This document shows, one piece after another, positions 52,496 to 61,189 of a DNA stretch of 64,000 bases (position 1 is the first letter of the stretch; each line of letters starts with the position of its first letter). Below the pieces are notes generated by a model. The model was not told the DNA's origin, made no database searches, and was given only the letters and a program-made list of their open reading frames with translations. Where the stretch lies: positions 170,106 to 234,105 of the forward strand of contig NZ_JABETO010000007.1 in the NCBI RefSeq assembly GCF_013055795.1, written 5' to 3'. The translations under genes and the position numbers were made by a program. This DNA comes from Streptomyces sp. I05A-00742. GTDB taxonomy: Bacteria; Actinomycetota; Actinomycetes; Streptomycetales; Streptomycetaceae.

Positions 52496-52799
52496 GCGCC
52501 GGGCGATCCTCTCGAACAACCCGCGCTGACCGGCGGATTCCCCCCGTCCGCCGGTCCGGGCGGCCCCCGGGCGGCCCCGGCCGTCCCTGGCCGTCCGGCC
52601 TTGCGCGGTGGCTCCCCGAGGTGTGCGACGGGCTCGCGCGCCGTTCTCCCGGGGTGCCGGACCCGGTGCCGATGTGGTCAACTGCCCATTCCCCGGCCGG
52701 AGTCGGCGGAAGTCGGCGGAACGCGTACATACGCCCCCGGGGCGTGTCACGCTGGCGTGGTGGCATATGCGCTCGCGCCGCCGACGAGGGAGGGGCCCG
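52496..52799. other. Non-coding stretch after the iron regulator
   Basis: No gene is supported on the plus strand. The minus-strand frame antisense to dmdR1 crosses it. Confidence 0.4.
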
Positions 52800-53189
52800 A
52801 TGAGGCACAGGGCGCCGACGACGGCTTCCGGCAGTCCCGTGACACTCGCGCCATCCGTCGCGCCTGCGACGCCCGCCGTGCCCGCGTCCCGCGTCGTGCC
52901 TGCGGCACCCACGGCATCTCCGGCACCCACAGCATCTCCGGCACCTCCGGCGCCCATGACAAGGGCCCCGGCGCCCTCGCGGGCGGCCGGGGCCCCGCCT
53001 CCCCGTGTTCCCCCAGCGGCGACCCGGGGCCCCGAGCTCCCAGGGTGCGCCTCGCGGACCTGTTTCCCCGAGCGGTCCGCGCCCGAGTCGATTTCTCCCC
53101 TTGGCGACGACGGTCAACCCTCGGCCCCGGTCACTCGAACGAGGGGTGTTGAGCGCGACGGCCGACTCATTCGAAAGGGGGTTCCATAA
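52800..53189 (+). CDS. Possible Pro/Ala-rich small protein
   Basis: An ATG at 52800 with AGGGAGGGGCCCG directly upstream opens a 129-codon frame rich in Ala, Pro, Thr and Ser, including the tandem peptide PTASPAPTASPAPPAP encoded by near-identical repeats. There is no recognised domain, signal or membrane segment, and third-position bias is only moderate. It sits between dmdR1 and an alpha/beta-hydrolase. The start signal is good but the coding evidence is weak. Confidence 0.35.
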   Translation: MRHRAPTTASGSPVTLAPSVAPATPAVPASRVVPAAPTASPAPTASPAPPAPMTRAPAPSRAAGAPPPRVPPAATRGPELPGCASRTCFPERSAPESISPLGDDGQPSAPVTRTRGVERDGRLIRKGVP

Positions 53190-53229
53190 GGTGGAGCAGT
53201 CCGGGGGTGAAGTGGGGGTGCCAGGAGTG

Positions 53230-54117
53230 ATGGCGCGGCGTATCGATGTCAGTGGGAGCGGTGGAGTACGGCTTGCCGCCTGGGAGTTCGCCGACCGGCC
53301 GCAACCGCTCGAACCGGCCGGCCCGTTCGCCGCGGGCCGCGGCTCCGGCCCCGCCGGTGTTCTCCTGCTGCACGGTCTGATGGGCCGGGCGGCGCACTGG
53401 GCGGAGACCGCCCGCTGGCTCTCCACCCGCTACCGCGCGGTGGCCCTCGACCAGCGAGGGCACGGGCGCAGCGAGAAGCCCGTCGGCGGTCCGTACGTGC
53501 TCGACGCCTACGTGGCCGACGCCGAGGCCGTCGTCGAGCAGCTGGGGCTCGCCCCGGTCACGCTCATCGGCCACGCGATGGGCGCCCTCACGGCCTGGCG
53601 GCTGGCCGCCCGCCGGCCCGACCTCGTCCGGGCGCTGGTCATCTGCGACATGCGCGCCTCCGCACTGGGCGCCGCCACCCAGCGCCGGTGGGGCGAGTGG
53701 TTCAAGTCCTGGCCCGTCCCCTTCGCCACGCTCGCCGACGTCCGCCGCTGGTTCGGCCAGGAGGACCCCACCCTGGACCGCCCCGCCCCCGCCCGAGGCG
53801 ACTTCTACGCCGAGGTGATGGCCGAACGCGCCGACGGCTGGCGCCCGCTCTTCTTCCGCCGCCAGATGCTCCTCGCCCGCGAGGCCTACGCCCACGACGC
53901 CCACTGGGAGGAGCTCGCCCTGGTCGAGTGCCCCGCCCTCGTCATCCGTGGCCTCGACGGCGAACTGGGCCGCGCGGAGGCCCAGGAAATGGTGCGCGTC
54001 CTCCCCCGGGGCCGCTACGCCGAGGTCGCCGACGCGGGCCACTTCCTCCACTACGACCAGCCGGGCGCGTGGCGGAGGGTGGCGGAGCCGTTCCTGCGGG
54101 GGGCGGTGCCGGTGTAG
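53230..54117 (+). CDS. Alpha/beta-hydrolase-fold protein lacking the nucleophile serine
   Basis: A 295-residue alpha/beta hydrolase. VLLLHGLMGRAAHWAETARW is the oxyanion-hole HG motif, VALDQRGHGRSEKPVGGPYV is typical, and the nucleophile elbow reads LIGHAMGALTAWRLA, where GHSMG is expected: alanine replaces the serine. The catalytic Asp (VIRGLDGELGR) and His (VADAGHFLHYDQP) remain. Hydrolysis by the usual mechanism is therefore unlikely. ATG 53230 (MARRIDVSGSGGVRLAAW) is chosen; GTG 53191 with AAAGGGGG is an alternative. Confidence 0.85.
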   Translation: MARRIDVSGSGGVRLAAWEFADRPQPLEPAGPFAAGRGSGPAGVLLLHGLMGRAAHWAETARWLSTRYRAVALDQRGHGRSEKPVGGPYVLDAYVADAEAVVEQLGLAPVTLIGHAMGALTAWRLAARRPDLVRALVICDMRASALGAATQRRWGEWFKSWPVPFATLADVRRWFGQEDPTLDRPAPARGDFYAEVMAERADGWRPLFFRRQMLLAREAYAHDAHWEELALVECPALVIRGLDGELGRAEAQEMVRVLPRGRYAEVADAGHFLHYDQPGAWRRVAEPFLRGAVPV

Positions 54118-54129
54118 GGGGCGCGCTGC

Positions 54130-54205
54130 TCAGCCCGTCCGGCGTTTGAGGACGCGCGCCGCAGGCGCGCTCGGGGGTGCGGGGGCGCAGCCCCGCAAGA
54201 AACGG
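54130..54205. repeat. Streptomyces interspersed intergenic repeat
   Basis: CAGCCCGTCCGGCGTTTGAG at 54131, followed by hairpins GCGCGCC/GGCGCGC (54154-54170) and TGCGGGG/CCCCGCA (54178-54197), matches a sequence I recognise as dispersed in many Streptomyces genomes between genes. It may act as the terminator of the hydrolase gene. Confidence 0.7.
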
Positions 54206-54252
54206 TGAAAGGGAGGGACCGGGGCGAGACCAACGAAGGTGCCCGCATTAAT

Positions 54253-54291
54253 TCAACGCCCGTTGACATCCACCCATCCCGGGTGTGCACT
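54253..54291 (+). promoter_or_regulatory. Promoter with TetR-like palindrome before the monooxygenase
   Basis: TCAACG-CC-CGTTGA (54253-54266) is a perfect inverted repeat that overlaps a consensus -35 TTGACA (54263-54268). A weak -10 TGCACT follows after 17 bp. Repressor control is inferred, but no regulator gene is adjacent. Confidence 0.55.
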
Positions 54292-54332
54292 GGAAGGGAA
54301 GGGCAAGGGAACCAAAGCCGGAGGTGTCCGTC

Positions 54333-55817
54333 ATGTCCGCTCGCACCGCCTTCCCCACGGACGTCCTCGTCGTAGGCGCCGGCCCCACGGGCCTCCTCCT
54401 GGCCGGTGACCTCGCGGCAGCGGGCATCCGCGTCACCCTGCTGGAACGGCGGGGCCGGGAGTCCAACCTCACCAGGGCCTTCGCCGTCCACGCCCGCACC
54501 CTGGAGGCGTTCGACGCCCGGGGACTCGCCGAACCGCTGATCGCCACGGGCCACCTGGTGGGCGGGGTGCAGCTCTACGGCCGGACCGCCCTCGACCTCG
54601 GCCGGCTGGCCACCCGCTTCCCGGGCGTCCTGATGACCCCGCAGTACCACGTCGAACACCTTCTGGAGGAGCGGGCCGTCGCGGCCGGCGCCGACATCCG
54701 GCGCGGTGTGAAGTGCACCGGTCTGCGACAGGACGCCGAGGGCGTCGACGTGGACGTCGAGGAGGCCGACGGCACCGCCCGCACGCTGCGGGCCCGGTAC
54801 GCCGTCGGTACCGACGGCGTGCACAGCACCGTGCGGCGGGCGATCGGCATGCCCTTCCCGGGGCGGGCCGTCCTCGACTCCGTGATGCTCGCCGACGTGC
54901 GGCTGGACGCCGCCCCGCAGGACGTGCCCGCCTTCGGGGGCGGCGCCGAGGGGTTCGCGTTCGTCGTCCCCTTCGGCGACGGCTGGTTCCGGGTCATCGC
55001 CTGGCGGCGCGGCACCCGGCTGCCCACCGACGCCCCCGTCGACCTCGACGAGCTCAAGGACGTCACCCGCGCCGTCCTCGGCACCGACTTCGGTATGCGC
55101 GACGCCCGTTGGACCTCGCGCTTCCACAGCGACGAGCGCCAGGTGCCCCGCTACCGCGACGGCCGGGTCTTCCTGGCCGGCGACGCCGCGCACGTCCACT
55201 CGCCCGCCGGCGGCCTGGGCATGAACGCCGGTCTCCAGGACGCCGCCAACCTGGGCTGGAAGCTCGCCGCCGTGCTCCGGGGCCGGGCCGGGGACACCCT
55301 CCTGGACAGCTATCACACCGAGCGGCACCCGGTCGGCGAGCAGGTCCTGCGCCTCAGCGGTGCCCTCGTCCGCGCCGTTCTGCTCGACTCGCCCGTGGCC
55401 CGGGGCGTGCGTAACACGGCCGCCCGCGCCCTGCGCTTCGCGCCGGCCGTCGGCCGCCGCGTCGCCCTCACTGTCTCCGGTCTCGCGATCGCCTACCCGG
55501 CGCCTCCCGGCTCCCACCCGCTGACCGGCCGCCGCGCCCCCGACCTGCCGCTCGTCGAGGACGGCACCGGGCCCACCCGCCTCTACGAGGCGCTGCGCGC
55601 CGGTACGTACGTCCGCGTCCTGCCGCGCGGCGCCCACCCGGACGCCACGGCGGCACCCGCCGACGCCCTCACCGTCACCCGCACCGACGCCGTCCGCACG
55701 GCCCTGCTCGTCCGCCCGGACGGCTACGTGGAGTCGGCGGAGGAACTCCCGGCGGCCTGGTCCCTGACGGAACGGGAACCGGCGGTGGCCGCGGCCACCG
55801 CCGCTGCCGCGGCCTGA
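54333..55817 (+). CDS. FAD-dependent aromatic monooxygenase
   Basis: A 494-residue class A flavin hydroxylase. DVLVVGAGPTGLLLAGDLAA binds FAD; GTDGVHSTVRRAIG is the DG motif and VFLAGDAAHVHSPAGGLGMN the GD motif. The C-terminal thioredoxin-like domain (ADALTVTRTDAVRTALLVRP) is typical of PgaE/RdmE-like or rifampicin-type hydroxylases. Substrate may be a polyketide, a phenol or an antibiotic. GGAGG precedes ATG 54333. The promoter carries a palindromic operator; a transporter relic follows. Confidence 0.9.
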   Translation: MSARTAFPTDVLVVGAGPTGLLLAGDLAAAGIRVTLLERRGRESNLTRAFAVHARTLEAFDARGLAEPLIATGHLVGGVQLYGRTALDLGRLATRFPGVLMTPQYHVEHLLEERAVAAGADIRRGVKCTGLRQDAEGVDVDVEEADGTARTLRARYAVGTDGVHSTVRRAIGMPFPGRAVLDSVMLADVRLDAAPQDVPAFGGGAEGFAFVVPFGDGWFRVIAWRRGTRLPTDAPVDLDELKDVTRAVLGTDFGMRDARWTSRFHSDERQVPRYRDGRVFLAGDAAHVHSPAGGLGMNAGLQDAANLGWKLAAVLRGRAGDTLLDSYHTERHPVGEQVLRLSGALVRAVLLDSPVARGVRNTAARALRFAPAVGRRVALTVSGLAIAYPAPPGSHPLTGRRAPDLPLVEDGTGPTRLYEALRAGTYVRVLPRGAHPDATAAPADALTVTRTDAVRTALLVRPDGYVESAEELPAAWSLTEREPAVAAATAAAAA

Positions 55818-55865
55818 ACCGCCCCCGCCGTCGCCGCCCCCGCCCCCGCCACCGCCGTCGCCGAC

Positions 55866-56330
55866 GGCGGGGGCGCCGACAGCTCCCTGCGGCAGGTCGG
55901 CGGCGCGCTGGGCCCCGCCGTCCTGGGCGCCGCCCTCGCCGGCAGGACCGAGGGCGCGCCGGCCGAACGCCGCACCGCGGCCTTCCTCGACGCCGTCCAC
56001 CTGTGCCTGATCATCTCCGCCGCGCTGTTCGTCGTCGCGGTGCTGGGCCTGACCCTGCTCGGCGGCCCGCGCGAACCGGCGGCCGGGACCGGCGCCGCGC
56101 CCGCCTCCACACCGCAACGCTCCCCGGAGCCGCCCGGCCCACGACGCCGACGGGCGCCCGTCCCGCCGGAGGCCGTCCGGCGTGCGGCGCGGCCACCGAA
56201 CGTCCGGCACCGGTGCCGCCACGGGCGGCAGCCCCGTCCGCCTCGGCCCACAGCGAACACTCGTCCCCCGGAACCCCTTTCGCCCCGGCAGGACCCGGCC
56301 GAGCATGGCCTTCGACCTGTCCCACCATGA
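55866..56330 (+). pseudogene. 3' relic of a DHA2-type MFS transporter
   Basis: The frame reading DSSLRQVGGALGPAVLGAAL, FLDAVHLCLIISAALFVVAV and LGLTLLGGPRE matches the last two helices of EmrB-type exporters (compare SAFRQLGSALGIAVLTTVFF in the gene at 35441). No start or upstream 400 residues are present. The frame stays open to TGA 56328 with degraded sequence. It probably once formed an operon with the monooxygenase. Confidence 0.65.
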
Positions 56331-56354
56331 ACCATTCCGAGGAGTACGAGACCG

Positions 56355-57428
56355 ATGCAGTTCGGAGTCTTCACCATCGGCGACGTCAGGACCGACCCGG
56401 CCACCGGCCGCACCCCGACCGAGCGCGAGCGGCTCATGATGATGGCCGCCATCGCGGAGAAGGCGGAAGAGGTCGGTTTCGACGTCTTCGCCACCGGTGA
56501 GCACCACAATCCGCCCTTCGTGGCGTCGTCGCCCACCACCCTGCTCGGCTACATCGCCGCGCGGACCGAACGGATCATCCTGTCCACGTCCACCACCCTG
56601 ATCACCACCAACGACCCGGTCAGGGTCGCCGAGGACTACGCGGTGCTCCAGCACCTCGCGGGCGGACGCGTCGACCTGATGACGGGGCGGGGCAACACCG
56701 CCGCGGTGTACCCGTGGTTCGGCAAGGACGTCCGCGACGGGATCCCTCTCGCCGTCGAGAACTACACGCTGCTGCACCGGCTGTGGCGTGAGGAGGCCGT
56801 CGACTGGCACGGCCGTTTCCGCACTCCGCTCCAGGGCTTCACCTCCACGCCCCGCCCGCTGGACGGCGTCCCGCCGTTCGTGTGGCACGGGTCGGTGCGC
56901 AGCCGTGAGATCGCCGAGCTGGCGGCGTACTACGGGGACGGGTTCTTCGCCAACCACCTGTTCATGCCCGGGGAGCACTTCGTCGAGCTCGTCGAGCTGT
57001 ATCGCGACCGCTTCGAGCAGCATGGCCACGGCAGCCGCGACCAGGCCGTCGTCGGCCTCGGCGGACAGGTGTTCATGCGGAAGGACTCGCAGGACGCGAT
57101 ACGGGAGTTCCGTCCGTACTTCGAGAACGCCCCCGTCTACCGGGGCGCCCCGTCGCTGGAGGAGGTCGCCGCCCGTACACCGCTGACGGTGGGCAGCCCG
57201 CAGCAGGTCATCGACAAGACGCTGTCGTTCCGCGGGAACTTCGGCGACTACCAGCGTCAGTTGTTCTCGCTGGACCCGGGCGGGATGCCGCTCAAGGCCG
57301 TGCTGGAGCAGCTCGACCTCTTCGGCGAGATCCTTCCCACCCTCCGCGCGGGGTTCGCCGCCGGCCGCTCGGCCACCGCCTCGGCGGGGCCCGTGCACCC
57401 GGCGCTCCGTGCGGCGGGGGCCCGTTGA
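56355..57428 (+). CDS. LLM-class flavin-dependent oxidoreductase
   Basis: A 357-residue luciferase-like monooxygenase. FDVFATGEHHNPPFVASSPT, TLITTNDPVRVAEDYAVLQH, LAGGRVDLMTGRGNTAAVYP and PPFVWHGSVRSREIAELAAY define the family, which uses reduced FMN or F420. The substrate is unknown; a link to the nearby flavin hydroxylase is possible. GAGGAG precedes ATG 56355. Six 15-bp repeats begin five bases past the stop. Confidence 0.9.
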   Translation: MQFGVFTIGDVRTDPATGRTPTERERLMMMAAIAEKAEEVGFDVFATGEHHNPPFVASSPTTLLGYIAARTERIILSTSTTLITTNDPVRVAEDYAVLQHLAGGRVDLMTGRGNTAAVYPWFGKDVRDGIPLAVENYTLLHRLWREEAVDWHGRFRTPLQGFTSTPRPLDGVPPFVWHGSVRSREIAELAAYYGDGFFANHLFMPGEHFVELVELYRDRFEQHGHGSRDQAVVGLGGQVFMRKDSQDAIREFRPYFENAPVYRGAPSLEEVAARTPLTVGSPQQVIDKTLSFRGNFGDYQRQLFSLDPGGMPLKAVLEQLDLFGEILPTLRAGFAAGRSATASAGPVHPALRAAGAR

Positions 57429-57433
57429 CCTAT

Positions 57434-57523
57434 GCCGTCCCCAGGGAGGCTGTCCCCAGGGAGACCGTCCCTCGGGAGGCCGCCCGCCGGGAGGCCGCCC
57501 GCCGGGAGGCCGCCCGTCGGAAG
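57434..57523. repeat. Six-unit 15-bp tandem repeat
   Basis: Units GCCGTCCCCAGGGAG, GCTGTCCCCAGGGAG, ACCGTCCCTCGGGAG, GCCGCCCGCCGGGAG twice, and GCCGCCCGTCGGAAG fill 57434-57523 without gaps, starting five bases after the LLM oxidoreductase stop. In one frame they would encode AVPRE/AARRE pentapeptides, but that frame is not joined to the gene. Confidence 0.92.
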
Positions 57524-57659
57524 GGAGCGGTAACCGGCCGCCGCCCGGAGGCATGGCGCGGCACGGACAGTAACGCTGCGTGATGTCCATGAACACACCG
57601 TAGCCCCGGGCACTGACAATGCCCGGGGCCGGCCGGCGGGAGACCCGCCCGTGCGTCCG

Positions 57660-59270
57660 CTACCCCCTGCTCACCGCGGTCAGGATCTCCGGCAGCCGCG
57701 GCGTCATCCGCGCCGCGGCGAACCGCAGTCCCGCCCAGGCCATCAGGGGTCCGTAGGCGATCCCGAGCGGCAGCACGATCCACAGCAGGCCGTGCCCGTC
57801 CGACTGGTGCAGCCAGACCGTGAGGGCGACCAGCGGCGCGCACACCGCCACCCCCGCCAGCGACCAGAGCGTGCCGAGCCAGGCGATGCCCGTCTGGCCG
57901 GGGGCGATGTTCTTGAACGCGTGGTCCTGCGGAATGGAGTAGGGGAACTGCACCGAGGCCACCGCGCCCGTGCCCAGGAGGCCGCCCAGCATGGCCAGGC
58001 ACATCCCCATCATCTCGGGGAACTGGTCCCACCGGCCCGTGAGCACCGCCAGGCAGATGATGAGCAGCATCAGGTAGGGCGCCGTGATCAGCGCCAACGC
58101 CAGGGTGCGCCCCTTCAGTTCGGCGGCGGCCTCGCGCGGCGAGCCGATCGTCTGGAGCACCATCCAGAAGGCCGAGCCGTCCTGGCCGAACTGGTTGAAC
58201 ATCAGGCTGGTCACCATGACGACCGCGATGAACGCGGAGTACAGGCTGTTGCCGCCCTGCACGACGTTGATGAGCGGGATGGCGAGACCGATCCCGAGCG
58301 TCGAACCCCAGGTCATCTTGGTCTTGGGGTCGCGCCAGGCGTATCGCAGCGAGCGCTGGGCGGCCGTGCCCGTCCGGCCGGCGGGCAGCAGCCGCGCCAG
58401 GCCCGTACCGGCGCCGCCGCGCTCCTTCGCGGGCTCCGCGACGGCGATGGTCGAGGAGTCGGGCGAGGTCATGACCTTGGTGAGGGTCCGCTGCCACCAG
58501 AACATCAGGGCCGCCAGCAGGGCGGCCGTGAGGGCGAGTTCCGCCGCGGCGAGACCGTACTCGCCCTCGCCCGCCGCCCGGACCGCGTCCATCGCCGAGC
58601 CCGGCGGGATCCAGCGCGTCACGTCCGCCACCGGTTCCAGCTTGGCCAGACCGGAGCTGGAGAGCTTCTGCAGCGCCAGGTTGACGACCTGCGCGCCCAC
58701 GCCGATGATCACGCCGCTCAGCAGGGCGAGGTCGCGCCCCTTGCGGCTCGACAGGAGTCGGATGTTCGCAGTCGCTATCGCCCGGGTCAGCGCCACGCAG
58801 ACCAGCAGCGTCAGCAGCACCGCCGGGACGGCGAGCGCGAACGCCGCGCCCCCGTGCGCCGTCGCGACGACCGAACCCACCAGGATCACCAGCGTGAACG
58901 CCGGGCCGATGCCGATCAGCGAGCTGGCCAGCAGGGCCGCGACCAAGGGGGCGGGGCGCAGGGGCAGCATCGCCAGCCGGGTCGGGTCCAGGGTCTCGTC
59001 ACCGCCGGGGTAGAACAGCGGCATCACCGCCCAGCCCAGGGCGAGCAGCGCCGCCAGCGGCACGACGAGCGCCGCGGCGTGCTCGTGGCCGCGCAGCGCC
59101 GCCAGGCCGAGCAGCTGGAGCGCGGCGAGCAGGGCGACGAGGACGATGGAGATGATGAAGACGGCCTTGCGCTTGGTCGACTGGCGCAGGCCGTTGCGCA
59201 GCAGGGTCAGCTTCAGCCGGGCGAAGACCGGTACCAGGGAGAGCAGCGGGGCCGATGTGGTGGTGCTCAT
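57660..59270 (-). CDS. ABC-type exporter membrane protein
   Basis: A 536-residue polytopic protein with about twelve membrane segments. KRKAVFIISIVLVALLAALQ, ALGWAVMPLFYPGGDETLDP and TRLAMLPLRPAPLVAALLAS are characteristic of a large actinobacterial exporter permease family. It overlaps the ATP-binding gene by ATGA (59267-59270), so the two form one transporter. Direction is probably export; substrate unknown. Confidence 0.88.
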   Translation of the reverse strand: MSTTTSAPLLSLVPVFARLKLTLLRNGLRQSTKRKAVFIISIVLVALLAALQLLGLAALRGHEHAAALVVPLAALLALGWAVMPLFYPGGDETLDPTRLAMLPLRPAPLVAALLASSLIGIGPAFTLVILVGSVVATAHGGAAFALAVPAVLLTLLVCVALTRAIATANIRLLSSRKGRDLALLSGVIIGVGAQVVNLALQKLSSSGLAKLEPVADVTRWIPPGSAMDAVRAAGEGEYGLAAAELALTAALLAALMFWWQRTLTKVMTSPDSSTIAVAEPAKERGGAGTGLARLLPAGRTGTAAQRSLRYAWRDPKTKMTWGSTLGIGLAIPLINVVQGGNSLYSAFIAVVMVTSLMFNQFGQDGSAFWMVLQTIGSPREAAAELKGRTLALALITAPYLMLLIICLAVLTGRWDQFPEMMGMCLAMLGGLLGTGAVASVQFPYSIPQDHAFKNIAPGQTGIAWLGTLWSLAGVAVCAPLVALTVWLHQSDGHGLLWIVLPLGIAYGPLMAWAGLRFAAARMTPRLPEILTAVSRG

Positions 59271-60055
59271 CGGACGCCGCCCAGCCAGTCGAGGTTCTGG
59301 CCCTCGGACAGGGCCCGGGCCCCCACGAGATCGAGGAAGGCGTCCTGAAGGCTGGGCGCCTCCCCCCGGACCTCCGCCAGGGTGCCGTGCGCGCGGATGC
59401 GGCCCGCGGCCAGAACGGCGACCCAGGAGCACAGGGACTCCACCAGCTCCATGACGTGACTGGAGAAGACGACCGTGGCGCCGGAGGCGGTGTAACGTTC
59501 CAGCACTTGTCGGATGGACTGCGCCGAGACCGGGTCCACACCCTCGAACGGCTCGTCCAGGAAGAGGACTTCGGGGTTGTGCAGCAGTGCCGACGCCAGG
59601 CCGATCTTCTTGCGCATGCCGGTCGAGTAGTCGACGACGAGCTTGTGCTGCGCCCCCGCGAGGTCGAGTACGTCCAGGAGCTGGGTGGCCCGCTGGTCCA
59701 CCTCGTCACCGGGCAGCCCCCGCAGCCGCCCGGTGTAGGCGAGGAGTTCCCGCCCCGACAGCCGCTCGAACATCCGCAGCCCCTCGGGCAGCACGCCGAT
59801 CACGGACTTCGCCGCGGCCGGATCGTCCCAGACGTCGCGGCCGACGATCTCCACCCGGCCGGAGTCCGGCCGGAGCAGGCCCGTCACCATCGACAGCGTC
59901 GTGGTCTTGCCCGCCCCGTTCGGCCCGACGAGCCCGATGAACTGCCCGGCGGGTATCTCCAGGTCCACTCCGGCGACCGCGACCTGCTCGCCGAAGCGCT
60001 TCCAGAGCCCCTCTATCCGTACGGCCGCGGATGTCGCTTCCCGTCCCACTGCCAT
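59267..60055 (-). CDS. ABC transporter ATP-binding protein
   Basis: A 262-residue ATPase. Walker A LVGPNGAGKTTTLSMVTG, signature YSTGMRKKIGLASALL, Walker B EVLFLDEPFEGVDPVS and H-loop VVFSSHVMELVESL are intact. It has the GMRKK signature typical of exporters of this subgroup. ATG 60055 has GAGGG upstream; an in-frame start at 60103 is less likely. Followed directly by its permease. Confidence 0.93.
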   Translation of the reverse strand: MAVGREATSAAVRIEGLWKRFGEQVAVAGVDLEIPAGQFIGLVGPNGAGKTTTLSMVTGLLRPDSGRVEIVGRDVWDDPAAAKSVIGVLPEGLRMFERLSGRELLAYTGRLRGLPGDEVDQRATQLLDVLDLAGAQHKLVVDYSTGMRKKIGLASALLHNPEVLFLDEPFEGVDPVSAQSIRQVLERYTASGATVVFSSHVMELVESLCSWVAVLAAGRIRAHGTLAEVRGEAPSLQDAFLDLVGARALSEGQNLDWLGGVR

Positions 60056-60158
60056 CCCTCGTTCCTGGTGGTACCCGGGGACGGCAGAACCCGCCCCCGC
60101 CAATCAGCCTAGGGTCGGCCGGTCGCGGGCGCAGGTGACAAACGTCAACGACTTTCGC

Positions 60159-60172
60159 GGGACGATCGTCCC
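60159..60172. promoter_or_regulatory. Perfect palindrome between ABC and prim-pol genes
   Basis: GGGACGATCGTCCC is a 14-bp perfect palindrome 104 bp upstream of the ABC ATPase start and 28 bp after the prim-pol stop. It could be an operator for the ABC operon or part of a terminator. Confidence 0.35.
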
Positions 60173-60199
60173 GGCAGGCGCCGGGACGGCACCCGGCGG

Positions 60200-60874
60200 C
60201 TAGCGGGCGCGCACCTCGGCGGACTGTCCGCCGCACGCGTAGGCGAGGGCGCTGACCAGCTCCTCCGCGTCAGGGAGCCAGCGGTTGGCGGCGGTGGGCT
60301 GGCGTGCCCACTGTACGGCGCCGCGGTTGCCCACCCGGCTGGGTGGTGCCACCACGTAGTCGCCCTCGCCCCGCGCGACCAGGTCCAGTGAGGACGGCCG
60401 CCAGCCCAGTTTGCGGGCCGCGTCCGCGACCTTGAGCGCACCTCCCGGGAGGACGAAGAAGAGCATCCGGCGGAACGGGGTACTGGTGATCGGCCCCAGC
60501 TCGATCCCCATCCGCTCCATGCGGGCCAGCGCCAGGCAGCCGGCCGACTCGGAGACGTCCAGGGCGTCGAACGTGCGCCCCGTCGGCAGCAGGACCGAGG
60601 CCGCCGGGTGTTTCGCCCACATCCGGCGCGCGCCCACCGCGCTGCCGGTGGCCTGTGTGGCCCAGTCCGGCCGGGCCGCGTGGGCGCCGGGGGCGGGGCA
60701 GTCGAGATCGCCGCAGGAGCAGCGCTCCCACCCGTCCACGGCCTCCAGCCAGGTGCCTGCGAAAACGTCCCAGTGCCGCTCCTCCGCATATCGCACCGCG
60801 GCGTCGAGCACGCGCTCGCCGCGTTGTTGGGGAATGCGCGGGGTCCCTACTCCGATCGTCTCTTCCACGTTCAT
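60200..60874 (-). CDS. Bifunctional primase/polymerase (Prim-Pol) N-terminal domain protein
   Basis: A 224-residue single-domain Prim-Pol-like protein. WDVFAGTWLEAVDGWERCSC, GDLDCPAPGAHAARPDWATQ includes a CSCGDLDC cysteine cluster; LLPTGRTFDALDVSESAGCL is the usual region with acidic residues, and GDYVVAPPSRVGNRGAVQW the late motif. In phages and plasmids this domain primes DNA; free-standing chromosomal copies in Streptomyces have unknown function. ATG 60874 has GGGGAG upstream. It is divergent from the XRE/TPR regulator. Confidence 0.8.
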   Translation of the reverse strand: MNVEETIGVGTPRIPQQRGERVLDAAVRYAEERHWDVFAGTWLEAVDGWERCSCGDLDCPAPGAHAARPDWATQATGSAVGARRMWAKHPAASVLLPTGRTFDALDVSESAGCLALARMERMGIELGPITSTPFRRMLFFVLPGGALKVADAARKLGWRPSSLDLVARGEGDYVVAPPSRVGNRGAVQWARQPTAANRWLPDAEELVSALAYACGGQSAEVRAR

Positions 60875-61189
60875 CACAACTCCCCTTGTCACCAGGGGTT
60901 ACGGGCCGCCACCTGGGTCCATGTCCCCGGCGGGGATCAGCACACGGGGCGCACGGATGCATGTGCGGGGGCGCAGAGGCGGCTTCGCCCCGGCAAAGGG
61001 GTAGCCACCTGCGAGGCGGAAGCCGGCACAGCCGACGCATTCACCAACGCTCTGGCATCAATACGGGAAAGTCCGGCATTCTCGGGACATTGGGGGGAAA
61101 GATCGCAGAGGAAGGCGCTCTCAGCTGTCTCAGCTTCTCCGCACTTCGCGAAGGACTTCGCGAACGGATAGCAGTCTCAGGGGGTACAG
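60875..61189. other. Divergent control region of prim-pol and TPR regulator
   Basis: No gene seen. CCCCT/AGGGG (60882-60898) forms a small hairpin beside the prim-pol ribosome-binding site. ACTTCGCGAA occurs twice at 61143-61152 and 61155-61164; each contains the palindrome TTCGCGAA. Confidence 0.5.

Noticed and set aside
53230..57428. Monooxygenase/LLM/hydrolase region considered as an antibiotic cluster
   Set aside because: No core biosynthetic enzyme such as PKS, NRPS, terpene cyclase or RiPP gene is present.
57434..57523. Tandem repeat considered as a CRISPR array
   Set aside because: Units are 15 bp and contiguous, without spacers; no cas genes nearby.
54051..57596. 1181-codon minus-strand frame opposite the monooxygenase and LLM genes
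   Set aside because: Shadow of strong GC3 bias on the sense strand; composition is Gly/Ala/Arg/Val-rich with no domain, and both sense genes are clear.
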